A DNA stretch of 64,000 nucleotides, from assembly GCA_023653785.1 (NCBI GenBank), contig JAMKCH010019835.1, forward strand, positions 248,001 through 312,000. Reading direction: 5' to 3'. Origin of the DNA: Ophioderma brevispina. Its lineage: Eukaryota > Echinodermata > Ophiuroidea > Amphilepidida > Ophiodermatidae. Shown piece after piece: positions 11,527 through 22,254 of this stretch; the stretch's first letter is position 1, and each line of letters starts with the position of its first letter. Made by a program: the position numbers and the translations under genes. The notes beneath the pieces are model-generated. The model made no database searches. It was not told the DNA's origin and was given only the letters and a program-made list of their open reading frames with translations.

Positions 11527-12055
11527 TTAAAGGAGAACCTGTACTAAAATAACTTATAGAATATACGCTATAAAATAATTATTGAGCACATGTCGAGTGG
11601 TTTCATGGAAAAAGGATTTATACTAACCATAAAAATGAATTTTAAAACATTTTGTCTGACCATGCGCTATTTTTGAAATTCTCGCAAGTGTATATGGGAT
11701 ATGTTATTATGTGTTATGAGATACTGACGGCACAGTAGCGCCATACACCCTCACATAATGTGCATTTATGGCATGTATGACTCTTTACGCAACATCAGTT
11801 TCACGCTTTATTCTGTTGTCGTCTATGGAGCCCGGACTATGATACCTGCCGGACTATGATTACTTTCACACCGGCCGAATCGCATAACCCGTTATACACT
11901 AGCGCGAATTTAAATAGCGCATGGTCAGACTAGATGTTTTAATTCATTGTTATGGTTAATATAACTCAGTATTTGGATGAAACCACTTCATATGTGGTCA
12001 AAATTATTTTAGAGTATATTGTATGATTTTATTCGTTGTACGGCTTCTCCTTTAA
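11527..12055. mobile_element. TTAA-flanked palindromic element, family C
   Basis: A 521-bp element (11531-12051) lies between TTAA duplicates at 11527-11530 and 12052-12055. The ends are AGGAGAACCTGTAC and, on the other strand, AGGAGAAGCCGTAC. Inverted similarity continues about 80 bp (GAGTGGTTTCAT versus its inverse GATGAAACCACTTC) and recurs near the centre (TCTGACCATGCGCTAT versus its inverse). It encodes nothing and is a non-autonomous DNA element. Confidence 0.7.
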
Positions 12056-12900
12056 TCGCTGGATGAATGCGGTATATGTTTACTCTTCCTTTACAGCTAT
12101 TAGTGTACTAAGATAGCGCCTCCATATGAGCGTCACCAATGTTTAACGTTTAAAGCACATAAAGGTTAATTATTTTTAATGTTACTAATAATTGTTTACT
12201 TACATGTATGTTTATCACCAAAAGAAATAATTGGCTATGGTTCTTTGATTTTTAAAAATATTCAAAGACGACTTCCGTTAGTGCCCAATGGGGGTCCATT
12301 CGATTCGCTCGACACGGGAAGATTTAGTTGTTTCCTGGGTTGATAAAATATTTTTGTTTGTTTGATATACTAATAACTTATATTTTGTATTTAGAAATAT
12401 GTTATAGGCCAAATACATTAGGTTGTCAATTGATTGATCTTTGTACAAAGACACTGCACGAGTCAACGATTTGTATAGGTTTATTTAATATGGTTGCCTT
12501 TTAATATAATTGACTATGTCTTGGCCTAAATTAAGAAAACCTGCTAATTTGGCATGAATCTACTGTGATGTGAGCAAAAAAAAAAATTCTGATGTATGGG
12601 CTAAAAGCAATTTAAAAAATACGGGGAAACGGTTGTTATACAATGATGACTTATTTCAGCGCTTCCGATGGCTTTCATTCAAAAGCAATAGACGCAATGA
12701 ATAAAACATTGCCCATTTTCTTTTTATTGTGTGGCAAATATTGAACTATAGACATTGTTCTATAATATTCCACCGATCTTTCAGGGTTACACAATTGCGC
12801 TTTCCCCGATGCAAATATTTCCCTGACACATGCAGGTTTTAGAGTGCTATGTCTTAGTCTCGCCAGGGATCGTATGTTCAAGCTTTAACACATCATTTCG
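12056..12900. other. Non-coding stretch
   Basis: AT-rich sequence with short open frames on both strands, none carrying a recognisable domain. Confidence 0.35.
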
Positions 12901-12905
12901 TAAGG

Positions 12906-12990
12906 TGTGTGTGAGGTGTGTGTGTGTGTGTGTACGTATGTTTGTGTGCGTAAATGCACACCCGCGTGTATGTGTATATCTGTCATGTAT
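12906..12990. repeat. (GT)n-rich microsatellite
   Basis: A GTGTGTGTGT core has flanking GTATGT/GTACGT variants. Open frames of about 100 codons over it on both strands are repeat artefacts. Confidence 0.85.
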
Positions 12991-13112
12991 GTGAGTATGT
13001 ATAGGTGTCCAGTGTGTTTCATCAGGACTGGCCAAGTGGACACCGGTGTTTATGCGTCCCTGATATGGGACTATTTCTTGGCCTTTCCACACTGTTGTGG
13101 TAGCTTTATGCA

Positions 13113-13272
13113 AGTCCTCTTCAAGCCTTCGTTCAAATTCACTTTTGGTCTTGAACATCAGACACAAAGATTCACCTCTCATTCACATTACCTCGTATGT
13201 TAATGAGAGGTGAATCTTTGTGTTGGATGTTCAAGACCAAAAGTGAATACGAGCGAAGGCTTGAGGAGGATA
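13113..13272. repeat. Long hairpin, ~71-bp arms
   Basis: The left arm (13113-13183) and right arm (13202-13272) are inverted copies differing at about seven positions, with an 18-base loop. They share GAGAGGTGAATCTTTGTGT and TTCAAGACCAAAAGTGAAT. A transcript across it would fold into a long imperfect hairpin. It could be a foldback duplication artefact, a MITE or a small-RNA precursor; sequence alone does not decide. Confidence 0.7.
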
Positions 13273-13429
13273 GGTTCAAGACTCCCATTGACGCTTGCAT
13301 TAAGAATTTATAACGGATCGCACGCTACAGTTGATTGTGAGCATTAATCAATTTAATTTTATTGATTTTTCTTTGCGACATAATATACACGGAACTTTAG
13401 GGGCTCCGTAGGATCCCAACATTTTCAAT

Positions 13430-14751
13430 TCATCAATATTTATTTCCATAATTCATTATACATACAATTCAGCACACATAAAACATCAAACACAAACTAA
13501 AGGTACAAAATAAAGAATCATGGAGGAGATGACCAAAAGGCCAATAAGGCCAGCAGGGGTCATCCCCTTAAATAAAAAGTTACCAACAATAACGCAAAAC
13601 CATAACAAGGACATAAGAGAAGAACAATGCTCAGAACTTATTATTTAAATATATTTTGAAATTAAGTGTGTTTTATACATTTTTCTGAAATTTTTAACAG
13701 AAAAGGCCATTTTAATATCAATATCCAGGGAATTCCACAATATAGGTCCAGTAGTACGAACAGCGTGGTCTGAAAATTCTCTCTTATTCCTGGTTAAATT
13801 GTAATGGTCAGCGTCTCTTGTATAGAACTATGAGTTTCTGACCGCAGGCTAAAGAGATCATTGAAAAGAGTAGGTAAATCATTTGTACTAAATATATACA
13901 TGAATACTCTCAGTTCAATCCTGTATATATCATCAAGTGAAAGAACGTTATATTTAGTAAACAAGGGGGCCGTGTGACATCTGTAATGACTTTTAGCAAC
14001 GGTTCTTATCGCCCATTTTTGTAATTTAACTAATTTGTCTAAGTAGGCTTTACACGTGTTTCCCCATATTAATATACCGTAATTCAAGTATGGTAACACA
14101 AGAGAACAGTACATAGAATGTAAGATTCGATCGGGTACAAAGAATTTCAGCTTATTTATAACACCAATGTTTCTTGAAATAGTTTATATGCCATTTCCAT
14201 GTTAAACACTCGTCTATCAACACACCCAAAAACCTTGTGTAATTAACCCTTTCAAGGGTTATTCCATTCAGAATTATATCCTGAAAATATATATTATTAC
14301 TATCTGTTACGTTAGGATTTATGAAGTTCTTTGAGGTCATATGCGGTGTTCCCATAAACATATAATTGGTTTTACTTGCGTTCACTGATAACTTATTTGC
14401 CGTAAACCAATTACTTACTTCTTTAAGTTCTTTATTAATTAAATGGAATTGGGTTTTGATATCTTTATGTGAATAGAGTATCGTAGTATCGTCAGTAAAT
14501 AATATAAAATCTAATACTTCAGATGTATTAGTAATATCATTAATATAGAGTATAAACAATAATGGACCGAGTATTGACCCTTGAGGAACGCCGCACATGA
14601 TATCACGAAGTTCTGATTCACAAGAATTATAATACACATATTGTTTTCTATTACTTAAATAACTAATAAACCAATCAAGTATTATGCCACGGAAACCATA
14701 ATGCTCTAATAATGCATTTAGAAATACACTCGCAAATGTGAATCGGTACAA
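13430..14751 (-). pseudogene. 5'-truncated LINE reverse transcriptase
   Basis: A minus-strand frame at 14152-14751 carries the RT core. From the N-side it shows LLEHYGFRG, then the fingers/palm motif GVPQGSILGPLLFILYIND, then the catalytic box LFTDDTTIL, where most LINEs have FADD or YADD, then the thumb motif RFLGVLIDE. A second frame at 13794-14114 continues into the C-terminal region (LILPYLNYGILIWGNT-like). A frameshift near 14160 separates the two, and the peptide ISRNIGVINKLKFF bridges it in the other frame. Sequence before LLEHYG is unrelated, so truncation is near 14705; endonuclease is absent. The family resembles CR1/Jockey-group elements. It is a dead copy. Confidence 0.8.
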
Positions 14752-14984
14752 ATTAAAAGAATATCAATGAACAGACCAAATTCACATCCATCATCAATGG
14801 CATCGGAAGCATCGAAATCTAGGCGGAAACAGTCACATATATTTTACACGTGTCCTAGGGGCTTTTCACAAATTTTAGGGGCAACTTTAAATTTTCTAAC
14901 AACATGTAATGTCTTTTCCGAACATTAAATTGACTTATTTCTAAAATTGTAAACCTTCACTCTCTACTTTCAAAATCCTGTTAT

Positions 14985-15078
14985 ATAACCGTTTCAAGAC
15001 AAATTGCACAATTAATTTGTTGACTTTGTAGCTTTAAAAACATATTTCTTGCCGTTTTTATATAAAGTAATGGGCGGT
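14985..15078 (+). repeat. Dispersed repeat, copy 1 (family K)
   Basis: It contains CAAATTGCACAATTA followed by TTTGTTGAC and, further on, TTCTTGCCGTTT. The same order occurs at 17148-17240. Origin unknown. Confidence 0.5.
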
Positions 15079-15089
15079 GGATGGGTCGC

Positions 15090-15239
15090 CGGTTTATTTC
15101 TTTTAGATCTAGGGCAGCTTTTGAAACACTTAACCATAATATCTTACTCAAAAGACTTCATGATATTGTCGGTGTCCATGGTAACGCCTTAAAATGGTGT
15201 CAGTCTTATTTACATGATAGCCCGCAATATAATTATTAG
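15090..15239 (+). pseudogene. LINE reverse transcriptase relic (~50 codons)
   Basis: Reading on the plus strand gives AAFETLNHNILLKRLHDIVG followed by VHGNALKWCQSYL. This matches the RT block in which an aspartate (AFDT) binds catalytic metal and the helix before the GVPQGS motif follows. Here the D is E (AFET), and one frameshift just upstream separates LFLLDL from AAFET. The frame stops at 15237-15239. It lies on the opposite strand to the larger LINE copy immediately to its left and represents a different, older insertion of an L2/CR1-type element. Confidence 0.6.
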
Positions 15240-15854
15240 GTCTCCATTCATCCATGATTTTTCATTATTGTCCAGGCTACAGATCATATGACCTTGTTGT
15301 ATATTATGTAATAATGTTTTTCAAAGGTTTCTAGACCAGTTTTTTTTTCTGCTGAATCTGAATCCAATGGGTACCAGACGAAAAACATGGGCATTTTCGA
15401 AGAAACGCAAAAAAATCAAAATGACCATGCACCAAAACACTAAACTCTCATCTGTGAATTACTCAAAAGTTGTAATTGTTTGTCTGTCCAGACAAAACAC
15501 CAATTGTGACCAATTAAAATTTGATTCATTAAACACCTAATTAGGAGATTCAATATGGCCGCCGTTACAACAAAACATCTGATATTTATCCACTTTTGAC
15601 CATAGAATGGTACCTCTTTTCGAAAAATATTAAATGAGACCATTATGAATAACTCTCAATAATTTGATAATCAAATCAATAAACCAATCAAGATGGCTTC
15701 AAAATGGCAAAATTCATTACTATATAATCATAGTGATTGATATGTGGCTGCAAATGTCAGTAAACGTCAATAATTCAATCACGCTGTAGGCTAAAGATAC
15801 ATTCTGTTTGGTGTTCAGTTGGGTAATCACTTCCATAATCCCAGTAAGGCTATC

Positions 15855-16407
15855 TTAAAGCAATATTAGCACATTTTTTTTGAAGAGCGCCCCCAATTTT
15901 TCAAAAAAATTGATATTTTTACACGGCTGCATTGGTAACTGGCTAGTAAACTATACATGTGAATGGTTAAGCTCGAAAATGTCTGTGTGTCACAAACGAA
16001 GGAATTTTGTAATTAGAATAATTATTATCGGGGATCCCGATAATAATTCAACGGCTGCTGGAAACGGCCTTCCAATGTGAAATAGCCGGGAAATAGCGCC
16101 ATGTACGTGTCTGCGCTCATCCATTAGTTGTTTTATTGGTTCAGGCAAGTCAAGTTAGAGGTTATTTTCTTGAGGTGGCACTATTCATCATGGACGGACA
16201 TAAACATAGCATTTCCAGCTCTGTCGTTAAGTGTAATCTGGGATCCCAATTCTAATTACAAAATCGCTTATTTTATAATAAATACGCATTCCTTAGCATT
16301 CTCATTCGCAGGTATAGTTTCCTAGACAATTACCAACGTAACTGTGCCAAAATATCAAATTTTGAAATTGGGGGCGCTCTTCAAAAAATGTGCCATTATT
16401 GCTTTAA
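15855..16407. mobile_element. TTAA-flanked palindromic element, family B
   Basis: A 545-bp element (15859-16403) lies between TTAA duplicates at 15855-15858 and 16404-16407. The ends start AGCAATATTAGCACA and, inverted, AGCAATAATGGCACA, followed on both sides by GAAGAGCGCCCCCAATTT. Inverted similarity recurs inside (TTTTGTAATTAGAAT with GGGGATCCC, and the inverse at 16238-16270), so most of the element folds back on itself. No coding frame is conserved. Confidence 0.8.
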
Positions 16408-16689
16408 GCGTTATTCATCACATATCTCAATGTGGATGCCAATGGACGCCTAAAACCCACTAAAACAGAGACGCATATCTCCAAACTATTAGTGATCAGA
16501 TTTTTCGCCGTTTTGTAAGTGCCACTTCCAACCATATTGGATACCCATCTTGGATGACATTTACATGTATCGATTACTCTGATTACCTAATGATATAATT
16601 ACCTAATGATATGTAAACTGATCTGATTGACTTACAGGGATATACACAAACATTGCAGTAGTATGTTAGATACAGTTATCAAGGTCAAG

Positions 16690-17060
16690 TTCTGGGTGAC
16701 CCCAGCTATAGACTATGTAGACCCTTGTTACATTTTGCCCACTATTTATGAAACAAAATGCCAAACATTGTAAAATAAGGCAAGACGAACAAATTGACAC
16801 CAGTTTCAATAAAATCGGAGCACTGGGTAAGGTTTACCCCCAGGATGACCTTAAACCTTAATAGGGCCGTACCTGTTTAATTAAAGGTCAGAACCTAGAC
16901 AAACTATTTTTAAAGTTACCACCCTCTTTGTTTGTTGGTTACTAATTTTACCCCCTTATTTTACAAAGTTCCTCAAATTTCCCAGAGGTTGGACCGAAAA
17001 AAAATATGATTCAGCACCCTTCAAAAACTACAGAAAAACATCTTCAAACCTTTTCCCCCA
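16690..17060 (+). repeat. Foldback repeat family, copy 2 (partial)
   Basis: The segment 16845-17060 matches 185-430 in the same orientation, sharing CCTTAATAGGG, AAAGGTCAGAACCTAGACAA, TTATTTTACAAAGTTCC and ATGATTCAGCACCCTTCAAA. The left arm is not recognisable, so this is a truncated copy of the element at the start of the window. Confidence 0.65.
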
Positions 17061-17144
17061 AACCTCTGGAATAGGATTCTCATTTATAACCCTACTAGAA
17101 ATAGGAGTACAAGATGGCTCTACTTTAAAAAATCTATGTAACTG

Positions 17145-17285
17145 TGTTGTTTCAAAACAAATTGCACAATTAGTTTGTTGACCTAAACGCTTTTTAGAAA
17201 GAAATTTGTAGATTTTTTTTAAATTCTTGCCGTTTCCAAAGGCATTGTAGAAAATCTACAAAGTAATAAAGTAATAAGTGAATGT
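17145..17285 (+). repeat. Dispersed repeat, copy 2 (family K)
   Basis: It matches 14985-15078 (CAAATTGCACAATTA, TTTGTTGACC, TTCTTGCCGTTTC) with an internal insertion that itself contains an inverted AAATCTACAAAG / TTTGTAGATTT pair. Confidence 0.5.
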
Positions 17286-17289
17286 TATG

Positions 17290-18520
17290 TATATTACGTC
17301 AGCTCAGTTATATATAGGAACTATTTCGATAATGATGATTTTTTTCACTTCTGAACATTTTATTAATTTTTTTTCTCAAAATGCGGTCGATATATTGAAA
17401 AATGTGAATTTTAATGATGTTTTTTACAAAAGGTTGCCAAGTAAAATCATGTTTTGTAAGTCAACAGACATTAGAAATGAGTTCTTTTGTTGTGATTATT
17501 AATTCTTCAAACAGAGAGAGAGAGAGAGTTTGGGAGGAAATGGCAAAGTGATATTTTTATGTGGCACAGGCACATTTTCCACAAAATATAAAATTTATTT
17601 AATTTGCTCTCAAATGATAGTCTAGGACCTTGGAAGAATACAGATATATTTTACATACAAAATATATCATACCGTAAAGCATGTAGGAGCCTTAAGAGGC
17701 TAAAGATACCCATTAATATTCTAGCCTAATTTAAGACTCTGCCATTGCTTAAAATCAACAATGAATATCACAGACTCGTACTCATTGAAAAAGCCACAAA
17801 GGTCACAGACCTAAAAGCACCTAACTATGAGTTATTATCCACCAAGGACACAGTTCAGTGGTTTGTACTTGTACATACAATGACATGAACTGACCTTGTG
17901 TGATCTAGGTATCATATATCATACCCAAAACCCAGGGGGTATATTTTCTAAATACATTGGTGAATGAAAGCTACTGAACTTTGCCAAGGAAATTGAGCTG
18001 TAAAAATATGTCTTTTCAAACGGTAAGCGAGGTTTTAAATTTTCTCCATTTCCTAATGATCAAGTTTTATGGGTAATATACCCATAAAACTTGATTATTG
18101 GGAAATAGAAATTTACCCGTCGTAAACATATATAGAATTTATTTTTTAAACCCTTATAATATACTGCATTTACTGGTTTCTTAAATGAAGACATAGAGTT
18201 GAAAATCATTCGACCTGATAATAATGTATGTGGGGCAATGGGTTTATACAAAGGTTGAAAATGACCAGTCATAGCTAGCTGCATGCATTTTAAGTCTTTA
18301 TAAATATGTCATACCCCTTTTCAGCCTTGTTTAATATTTCAACGTTATTTCAATAACCATTTTTATTAAACTAACGTCCATGAAAATACTCTCGTAAGGG
18401 GCGAGTAAAGTTATCGATGTCGCTAATAACTAGTATTGATTTAACTTAGATCTTTGAAATACGGACCTGTTTAAGTCATGTTATCATTTGGGGAAATCAA
18501 TTTACCGTAGATCTTTATAT
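17290..18520. other. Non-coding stretch
   Basis: A GA-dinucleotide run lies at 17511-17527. There are no supported genes; open frames are short and AT-driven. Confidence 0.35.
18059..18095. repeat. Perfect 17-bp-arm hairpin
   Basis: ATCAAGTTTTATGGGTA at 18059-18075 and its perfect inverse at 18079-18095 are separated by only three bases. Weaker pairing extends outwards (TTCCTAATG versus TATTGGGAA). In RNA this would be a very stable stem. Confidence 0.8.
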
Positions 18521-18524
18521 CTTA

Positions 18525-18845
18525 GTCAGGTCAGGTTTTCTTTGCGGGCCGCTACTGGTCAGGGCCGGGTTGTTGTCGGGGCTAAACCTTCACCCCCATT
18601 GGGTTTCAAAGGAAATCCGATGAGGAGGGTAGCTGGCTACCCTGGTAGAACTAAAAAGAAGATATACCTACAAGGGCGTCGGGTCTGGAGAGCTAATGCC
18701 GACAATCCAGCACATTGACGTCAGGGAAGGGCATCCGGTCAATTACCTTTTGTTCCAATAAATCCTCACGCAGCAGTATTGCTGTGAATGTGAGGTGAAT
18801 CCGGCCATCCCTGTTAGCGGGGACAAAACCGGATTTAAAACTTTG
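18525..18845 (+). repeat. Interspersed repeat family G, copy 1
   Basis: It matches the reverse complement of 29650-30070. Shared landmarks are GAGGGTAGCTGGCTACCCT, GGAGAGCTAATG, GAAGGGCATCCGGTCAAT, TGAGGTGAATCCGGCC and AAAACCGGATTTAAAACTT. The order is conserved, but a segment of about 90 bp present in copy 2 is missing here. The sequence resembles an untranslated end of a retroelement (inference), with no protein homology. Confidence 0.7.
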
Positions 18846-19904
18846 GTTTACTACCTATCGCATCTTTTTTTTTTATCATCTGCTGAAATGTCAATTTTAG
18901 CTATTGTGCTACATGTTCCCTATAGTTGAATAGTAAAATTTGATGCCCATAAAACTGGAAATATTGTCAATTGAACACAAAGGATAAAATACCACTTGGG
19001 CCAGTTTCACTTGAAGGTTCAAGAATCTAAAGGTAATACGGTATGTAGCATCATTGTGGGATTAAACCGTTTTCAAACAAAAGAATATTGTACAGATCAG
19101 AGTGAATGTATTATCATGCATTGAAATTAAATCAATATATTATTTTTCAAACAGTGGAAGCACCAGAGATTATATTTTGGGGGAAATGGTGGACTCACTC
19201 TCAGGTCGACAATAATCATGAAATTCCTGTAAATTTTGGGAATTTTTCTGCTGAAACGAATGGAACAACCACAATTCTCTGTTGGGGGACAAATGTGCGG
19301 ACAACGCTCTAATGTGAAGGGTCAATTTACCCTTCCCCTATTCCCCACTGCCTCCAAGATGCCAGGAAGAAACATAATGAAGAAACCAGTGTTGAAGAAA
19401 GAACAATAAAGGAAAGGAATGTTGGTGTTCAAAGGCCTCAGTTTACTTTCAACGGGGGTGTCTTTATTGGTTCTACCTGGAATAAGGCTGAGACAACAAG
19501 ATTAATTGGAATTGAATTTCCCAATGTTACGGGTATTTTATTGGCAATTGTGACATTATAAAGTTAAAAATTATATTATATCACAATAAGCAGCACTTTA
19601 TACCTATTTTTTATTTTAATTTTTAATAAAGAAGGTCTTGAAGTTTATTTTCAATGGCAACTGTGTCTCAGATAATTGGCCATAACTCCTGAACCAGACC
19701 CCCAAATTACACCAACTAAAATTCTTATGAAAGTTGGAACATCTCAAAAAAAATCAGTTATCGTCCAGTTGAGAAGAACTTTAAAAGCTTTTACTTTAAA
19801 AGTTTTTGGCAACAAAATTCATCTTTGAATGTATAGTTTTGGGGACATTCTGTATTAAATCACATCTGAAGTGAATATTTAAATGGAAATAACGTCTTAG
19901 ATAT

Positions 19905-21010
19905 AGGGTCTTTCACTCACTCATGCATAACCTATAACAAAAAGGTGTTCCAGTAGTTGTATTCTTATCAGATCAAGTAATACCCGACATAAAGTACTTG
20001 TGTATCAACGTGTGACCATATTTTATGCAGACATATTTTGTGACGTCTTGTAGGCGCTAAGGTCAGAATACATTTCCAACACGAACTAAAATGAGCCTTG
20101 GGCACAAGTGATCTAATTTTATATAATATAACAATCTTATGATTGGTAATTGGTTCAGAATTTGGTATGTCCAAAATTACATAAATCAAATTACACAATA
20201 CACACAATTTATATAACTGATACTTAAATGTTCAAAAGAGGCGTTGCAGTTCAACGATGCTAGTGTCCTATCAGCGAAGACTCCAAAATGACAGCGCACA
20301 GTTCATACAAACTCAGGTCAAAAATTCCAAGGGAATCTTCTCAGTCCTGAGGTAATCTTGTCAAGGCCAGTTCAAGACGACGGGGCTTTCACTCGACGAC
20401 AAATGTCCACAATAATAAAAATCCAGGTAATATACAACCATCAGTCTGCCGTTAATGTCCTTATATAGGACCACAAATTGGAATCCCAATTTTGATTCCG
20501 AAACTGAGCTCTTTGGCTTATAAGACGACAGCAAACAATTTAGCTATCAAGCTACTGGAGGCATCCAAAATTTGAAATCCTGGCACTAGATGTAGAACTC
20601 AAATCTACCATTATTGTGAGTAAAACTAGCTATTAATTATACTGTATAGCTCCCCAGAGCTCAAGTTCAGTCATGGGTTAAAACTGCTGGCCCCCGTCCT
20701 TCAGTCACAACTACTATTTATCGTCACACAAAGAGGCTAGATTGCCCTTTCTACAATATTCATTACATCACCCTCATGCATAAACACTAACCTTACACTA
20801 GCTGACCAATTATGAATTCATAACCACCGAATTACATCACTTTCCATATAAAACTTTGTGGGGAAATTCCCTATCTTACATGTTTTGATATCAACACTAA
20901 ACAAGTTTATAAGTTTAGCTCCTTGGGGAAATTCCCCAATTCCCATATGTGCAATCTAAACAGGTGCAATTAGCAAAACAAACTAGGGGTATTCCCCGTT
21001 CTCTCTTGTA
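19905..21010 (-). repeat. Interspersed repeat family F, copy B
   Basis: This is the reverse complement of 9915-11135 without the family A MITE. The first part (19905-20040, with CACTCATGCATAACCTATAAC and TAATACCCGAC) additionally matches the reverse complement of 62010-62145, so the family extends further on that side than copy A shows. Direct GGGGAATTCCCC-like blocks occur near 20880-21000. It is non-coding. Confidence 0.7.
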
Positions 21011-21119
21011 TAGTAAAACAAAGTGCTTTTCCCGTGAGAAAATCTTTTCTCACAATAAAATTGAGAAATAGATATTTTTAAAAGTTACTCAGAAAAATGG
21101 AGCCATATAACAATATGAG

Positions 21120-21166
21120 GTTGGATATGTATGCATGTTGGATATGCATACATATCCAACATGCAT
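21120..21166. repeat. Overlapping palindromes
   Basis: GTTGGATATGTATGCAT at 21120-21136 pairs perfectly with 21144-21160. A second stem (CATGTTGGATATG with CATATCCAACATG, 21134-21165) overlaps it. The two stems are mutually exclusive, so the DNA or RNA could switch between two hairpins. Confidence 0.75.
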
Positions 21167-21465
21167 GTCGTTCTTAAGATTTAGAAAGTCTCCAGAAATT
21201 TGGAATGGGACTTGCCAAAATCCGAACAGGTGGAAGACCTCTATTGAATTGTATGTGCAAACGTTAGTCTGCCTGGCACCTTTCGGATCAATATCTGAAA
21301 GAGGTCTATAGAGGACAATACCGTATCTACATAATTTCACATGCAATTGTGTGAAGTATGCCTTATGACTTTTCAAAAACGCATGCAATACACACAATTG
21401 AATGTGTCAGTGCCCTGGGCAAGACTCGACAGGCAAGCAGGGCCCGGTCAGGCAAGTCAACCCTA

Positions 21466-22250
21466 AAATGATGACCATAAGTCGGTTACCCATACAACCC
21501 GATATACCCTGATGCTCAAACTTTTAGTATGGGACAGTAGTTTGTCATTTGTTGGCTTTTTTGATTAAAATTGGAATTTTTGGTCTTAAAATGTTAGATA
21601 ATGTCCCAGGAATCTAAATCAAATTGTTACCAATTTTATCCCTTCCGTTTGGCGGCCATCTTGGATTAAAAAGGGCGGCCATTTTTCAACATTTCCCTAT
21701 ATCTGGACTTCTGAGAACAACCATAGAAGGTTCAAATTGGCTGGCAATACCATGTTGGTGATGTCAAGAAACACAAATATCACATCCAAAAGGTCGCAGT
21801 TGTTCCTTTAGCGGAGACATCTTGAATTTCAAAATGGCCCACCATTTTCAACATATTTAGCTCGATCTGGAATTTTGAGCAATATAGAAGCTCAAGTTGG
21901 TGGAATACCTATGGGTAGTGATATCAATAACACAATATTACATCAGAAAAGGCACAGATTGTTTCCTTTCCGTTGGCCATCTTGAATTCAAATGCCGCCA
22001 TTTGAATTATATACTGCGCCCAATAACTGGATTTCTGAGCAACATAAAAAGGCTCCATTTGGTGGCAAACCCATGTTTGTGATGCCAAGGACAAATTATT
22101 AACATCAGAAAGTTCGTCGTAGATTGTTTCTTCAAGTGGCCATCTTGAATTGCAAAATGGTCGCATTATATTCGCCCAATATCTGGAATTCTGAGCAAAA
22201 TTAAAAGGCTCATTTGGTGTAATGCCCATGTTGTGAGTTATTGAATTGAT
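21466..22250. repeat. Left arm of tandem-repeat foldback composite
   Basis: This arm is the inverted counterpart of 25660-26630. Its outer ~170 bp (GTTGGCTTTTTTGATT, TAAATCAAATTGTTACCA, CTTCCGTTTGGCGGCCATCTT in order) match the inverse of the outer right arm. It then contains about four units anchored by CCATTTT at 21679, 21842, 21998 and 22163, a spacing of 156-165 bp. Each unit carries a GGCGGCCATTTT-like core, an ATATCTGGANTTCTGAGCAA block and a CCATGTTTGTGATGTCAAG-like block. Confidence 0.75.
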
Positions 22251-22254
22251 GGTG

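Noticed and set aside
12847..13203. Open frames of ~100 codons across the GT tract and the hairpin
   Set aside because: Explained by simple repeat plus palindrome; no homology.
18488..18718. 76-codon open frame rich in Arg and Gly
   Set aside because: Falls in interspersed repeat family G, whose second copy does not keep the frame.
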